In this document: positions 4,504 to 6,608 of the stretch, piece by piece
Position numbering within the stretch: the stretch's first letter is position 1
How the letters are laid out: every line of letters begins with the position of its first letter
NCBI GenBank assembly: GCA_030595925.1
Contig: JAUVLC010000129.1
Location: forward strand, 1 to 6,608
Length of the DNA stretch: 6,608 nt
Reading direction: 5' to 3'
DNA from: Clostridia bacterium
GTDB lineage: Bacteria > CBDUZB01 > JAGLHV01
Made by a program: the position numbers and the translations under genes
The notes under the pieces: generated by a model
Told to the model about the DNA's origin: nothing
The model's database searches: none
What the model saw: the letters and a program-made list of their open reading frames with translations, nothing else

Positions 4504-5625
4504 ATGTCGTATATATGGAATCTAAAAGAATGGCCTCATTTTAAATGGCAAAGTGATAAACTAATTGATAGTTTGAGTCGTGCAAGGTTTGCTCAAGGAA
4601 AATTGTTAAGTAAAATACGTTCTTTAGGATTAGTCCTTGGTCAGGAATCGAGATCCGAAATATTAATTGAAGAAACAATCAAAACGGCTGCCATCGAAGG
4701 GATACTTTTTGATAGAGAAGCAGTGCGTTCATCCGTTGCCAGAAAATTAGGATTACCGACAGCAGGGTTAAAACCATTCGATAGAAATGCAGATGGCTTA
4801 ATCAATGTAATTCTTGACGCGACTATGCATTATAAGAAATCACTAACAATAAAACGTTTAAAATCGTGGCAAGCAGCATTATTTCCTACGGGGTACTCTG
4901 GGTTGACAAAAATTCGGGTTGGGAAATGGCGAGGGAAAACAACAATGCGTGTGGTGTCTGGACCGATAGGGCGGGAAAAGATTCATTTTGAAGCACCACC
5001 GGAGAATAGAGTTGTTTTTGAGATGAAAAAGTTTATATATTGGTGGGAAAAATTGTCAAAGGGTATAGATGGATTGTTAAGAGCGGGAATTGCACATTTT
5101 TATTTCGCGACTGTTCATCCGTTTGAAGATGGCAACGGGCGAATAGCCAGAGTGCTGACAGATATGGCATTAGCACAAGATGAAGATTTATCAAAAAGAT
5201 ATTATTCCCTTTCCGCCAGAATAATGGCTGAGAGGAAAGCATATTATAAAACCTTAGAGAGAAGTCAGAAAGGCTCATTGGATATAACGACGTGGTTATT
5301 ATGGTTTCTTAAATGCTATGTGCATGCGATAGAAGATTCGAAGAAATCTATAGCTATAGTATTGCAAAAATCAGCCTTTTGGCAAAAACATGCTCAGACT
5401 ATACTTAGCAAAAATCAGCAAAAAGTAATCAATCGTTTGTTAGAGGTAGGACAAGGCGGTTTTGAAGGGGGTTTGAGTACAAGAAAATATGCAGCAATGA
5501 CAAAGACAAGTAGGGCCACAGCATACAGAGATATTACTGATTTATTGAAGAAAAAAATATTGATTTGTCGTAAAGCTAAGGGCCGAAGTGTATCCTATGA
5601 TCTAATTTTTCCTTCTATTGACTAA
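4504..5625 (+). CDS. DUF4172-Fic-HTH protein (putative AMPylating enzyme with DNA-binding tail)
   Basis: A 373-residue Fic-family protein of normal length for the DUF4172 class. Residues 1 to about 85 (opening YIWNLKEWPHFKW) are the DUF4172-type helical domain. It contains TAAIEG (61-66), matching the (S/T)xxxE(G/N) inhibitory-helix motif that blocks ATP binding in class II Fic proteins. The flap strand VGKWRG...VVSGPIGREKIHF lies at about 139-162. The catalytic loop HPFEDGNGRIAR (205-216) fits HPFx(D/E)GNGRxxR, with H205 the catalytic base, so AMP transfer from ATP to a Ser/Thr/Tyr hydroxyl is expected. Residues about 325-350 (STRKYAAMTKTSRATAYRDI and following) form a winged-helix-like HTH. 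The start at ATG 4504 follows AGAGG by 6 bases. The gene looks intact; the target protein is unknown. No separate antitoxin gene is seen, in line with the built-in inhibitory helix. A consensus promoter with an operator-like palindrome precedes it. Confidence 0.92.
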   Translation: MSYIWNLKEWPHFKWQSDKLIDSLSRARFAQGKLLSKIRSLGLVLGQESRSEILIEETIKTAAIEGILFDREAVRSSVARKLGLPTAGLKPFDRNADGLINVILDATMHYKKSLTIKRLKSWQAALFPTGYSGLTKIRVGKWRGKTTMRVVSGPIGREKIHFEAPPENRVVFEMKKFIYWWEKLSKGIDGLLRAGIAHFYFATVHPFEDGNGRIARVLTDMALAQDEDLSKRYYSLSARIMAERKAYYKTLERSQKGSLDITTWLLWFLKCYVHAIEDSKKSIAIVLQKSAFWQKHAQTILSKNQQKVINRLLEVGQGGFEGGLSTRKYAAMTKTSRATAYRDITDLLKKKILICRKAKGRSVSYDLIFPSID

Positions 5626-5669
5626 AAGGCAGGAAGTTAACGGGAGAGTAAGGGATACAAGTTTAGAGA

Positions 5670-5684
5670 TTTAAAGTATCGACA
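5670..5684 (+). repeat. Direct repeat copy 1 (TTTAAAGTATSGACA)
   Basis: TTTAAAGTATCGACA here matches TTTAAAGTATGGACA at 6218-6232 at 14 of 15 positions. The two copies lie in the non-coding DNA before and after the UPF0158 gene, in the same orientation. The role is unknown. Confidence 0.45.
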
Positions 5685-5744
5685 AAAAAACGAAAGCAGA
5701 AGAACTATTGGGATATTTTAGGAGGAAGAAAAAGAAGGTAAAAA

Positions 5745-5751
5745 AAGGAGG
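5745..5751 (+). promoter_or_regulatory. Ribosome binding site of the UPF0158 gene
   Basis: AAGGAGG at 5745-5751 lies 9 bases before ATG 5761, inside a long purine-rich tract (about 5715-5760). A second AGGAGG at 5720-5725 has no start codon at a useful distance. The site fixes the start of the downstream gene. Confidence 0.75.
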
Positions 5752-5760
5752 AGAAAAGAA

Positions 5761-6186
5761 ATGAGAACGGTAAAAATTTCCATAGAAGATCTAATAGAGG
5801 CATTTGAGAATTGTTCATTTGATGTTCAATATTTTTTGGATATGGAAAAAGGAGAGGTTGAATTTATTGGAGAATTTGAAGATCAAAAAGACAGAAAAGA
5901 ATTTTATGAGAAAATAGATTCTAACAGTGAAAAATATTTGAGTATTCCTGAAAAAGATTCCAGAGAAGAGTATCATGTAATGGTGGATTTTGTTAATAAC
6001 GTAAAGGATAAAATATTACAGGATAAGTTAGCCATTGCTTTAGACGGAAAAGGTGCGTTTGGCAGGTTTAAACGAGTACTTTCAGAATATCCCAAAGAAA
6101 GAAAAAGATGGTTTGAATGTAAAGATGAACAAAGCAAAGAACTGGTTAAAGAGTGGCTTCAAGAAAATGAGTTGGAATTAGGATGA
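5761..6186 (+). CDS. UPF0158 family protein of unknown function
   Basis: A 141-residue acidic, soluble protein recognised as UPF0158 (PF03682). Family features visible in order are: an N-terminal helix (IEDLIEAFEN, 8-17); YFLDMEKGEV (24-33), matching the family's Y-L-D-x-x-T-G-E-V segment; a Y-L-S-I-P core then EEYHVMVDFV (59-78); the strongly conserved ALDGKGAFGRFKRVL (93-107); and RKRWFE...VKEWLQENELEL (115-140). No catalytic motif, signal peptide or membrane segment is seen, and the family has no established biochemical role. It lies 135 bases after the Fic gene in the same direction with no clear terminator between, so it may share that transcript, but the gap could also hide a weak promoter. 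The gene appears complete. Confidence 0.85.
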   Translation: MRTVKISIEDLIEAFENCSFDVQYFLDMEKGEVEFIGEFEDQKDRKEFYEKIDSNSEKYLSIPEKDSREEYHVMVDFVNNVKDKILQDKLAIALDGKGAFGRFKRVLSEYPKERKRWFECKDEQSKELVKEWLQENELELG

Positions 6187-6217
6187 GTTTTGGAGATTAA
6201 CAGAGTTTTGTTAAGGT

Positions 6218-6232
6218 TTTAAAGTATGGACA
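6218..6232 (+). repeat. Direct repeat copy 2 (TTTAAAGTATSGACA)
   Basis: Second copy of the 15-base word found before the UPF0158 gene (5670-5684), differing at one position. It starts 31 bases after that gene's stop codon. Confidence 0.45.
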
Positions 6233-6330
6233 GAGGAAACAATAAGTGTATTTGCCGAGAGCAAATATTTAATGGAACCGGTGTAAAGAGAGGGGTATAT
6301 CTTGATAATGCCATGTTCCTTAATTCATAG
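6226..6330 (+). CDS. Possible 34-residue small ORF (doubtful)
   Basis: ATG 6226 to TAG 6328-6330 encodes a 34-residue peptide starting MDRGNNKCICREQIFNGTG and containing two Cys spaced C-I-C. TAAGG at 6212-6216 is a weak Shine-Dalgarno match 9 bases upstream. It lies between the UPF0158 gene and the next small gene, in the same direction. I recognise no family, and an open stretch of this size is common by chance in AT-rich DNA; it is listed because it fills most of the 161-base gap. Confidence 0.15.
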   Translation: MDRGNNKCICREQIFNGTGVKRGVYLDNAMFLNS

Positions 6331-6347
6331 AAACAGGTATAAAATAT

Positions 6348-6608
6348 ATGGATACAGACGTAGATAAATTGACGCTTAAAGAATTAGTTGAGCTTAATCA
6401 CAGGATTTGTGAAAGAATCAAAAATTTAACTGACAAAGAGAGATTTGAAGTTCTGCAGAATTTCCATGTAGGAGAGCAAGTTAGATTTCAAAGTGAGGGA
6501 AATGCAATTACAGGAATAGTAATTAGAATTAATCGAAAAACAATTAGTGTAAAAACTAAAGAAGGCTACTGGAATATTGAGCCACAATTTATTACAAAGG
6601 TAAAATAA
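6348..6608 (+). CDS. Small helix plus SH3/KOW-like protein of unknown function
   Basis: An 86-residue protein that ends exactly at the window edge with TAA 6606-6608. Residues about 6-38 (LTLKELVELNHRICERIKNL and following) form one amphipathic, charged helix. Residues 40-85 look like a small beta-barrel of the SH3/KOW type: HVGEQVRF, then ITGIVIRINRKTISVKT and GYWNIEPQFITKV. The pattern V-G-x-x-V-x-F, G-x-V-x-R-x-N-x-K-T-x-x-V, W-x-(I/V)-x-P recalls a widespread family of short hypothetical bacterial proteins, and such barrels often bind RNA, DNA or ribosomal components; that is inference. No signal or membrane segment is seen. ATG 6348 is preceded by only a weak CAGG (6334-6337), so translation may be modest. 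It follows the UPF0158 gene by 161 bases in the same direction. Confidence 0.7.
   Translation: MDTDVDKLTLKELVELNHRICERIKNLTDKERFEVLQNFHVGEQVRFQSEGNAITGIVIRINRKTISVKTKEGYWNIEPQFITKVK

Noticed and set aside
5033-5278. Minus-strand open frame of 81 codons inside the Fic gene
   Set aside because: It is antisense to the Fic catalytic motif, with no supporting ribosome site or domain.
5675-5764. Lys/Glu-rich open stretch whose TGA overlaps the ATG of the UPF0158 gene
   Set aside because: The only start codon is an internal TTG, and the lysine-rich translation follows from the purine-rich ribosome-site tract.
6197-6214. TTAACA/TGTTAA inverted repeat after the UPF0158 gene as a terminator
   Set aside because: It has a six-pair stem with a single G-C pair and no proper T-tract directly after it; too weak to call.

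Overview
The window is AT-rich bacterial DNA. It reads as an accessory stretch of a Gram-negative-type genome: the end of an insertion sequence followed by seven complete genes, all on the + strand. The strongest lineage clue is a degenerate PEP-CTERM (exosortase sorting) tail at about 2652-2729, because that system is found in Gram-negative, usually biofilm- or EPS-forming, environmental bacteria. I cannot name the phylum. AT-rich environmental groups carrying exosortase, such as some Planctomycetota, Omnitrophota or Desulfobacterota, are possible, but this is inference only.

Layout. 1-318 is the C-terminal part of an IS5/IS1182-type DDE transposase, and 319-440 is the non-coding right end of that element. 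471-1142 encodes a YgjP/DUF45-type zinc metallopeptidase with HELVH and a downstream His. 1143-1327 holds a possible terminator and a good sigma70-type promoter. 1328-2626 encodes an exported or membrane-anchored protein made almost entirely of eight repeats of about 50 residues, a probable beta-propeller. Just past its stop codon, in another frame, lies a recognisable PEP-CTERM-like tail, so the gene looks as if it lost its cell-surface sorting signal through a one-base frameshift in a GGGG run. 2921-3301 is a stand-alone response-regulator receiver domain with its own promoter, followed after 26 bases by an aldose-1-epimerase-like protein (3328-4341).

4504-5625 is a DUF4172-Fic-HTH protein (putative AMP transferase). 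Its promoter has perfect consensus -35 and -10 boxes and a palindrome over the expected transcription start, which suggests autoregulation. 5761-6186 encodes a UPF0158 family protein, and 6348-6608 a small helix plus SH3/KOW-like protein; both are conserved but uncharacterised.

The genes do not form one obvious pathway. They look like several independent transcription units: the solitary propeller gene, the receiver-epimerase pair, and the Fic gene, possibly with the UPF0158 and small-protein genes downstream. The observations most worth following are the frameshifted PEP-CTERM gene with its higher-order repeat duplication, the Fic promoter/operator, and a short direct repeat on either side of the UPF0158 gene. 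I saw no CRISPR array, tRNA or rRNA.
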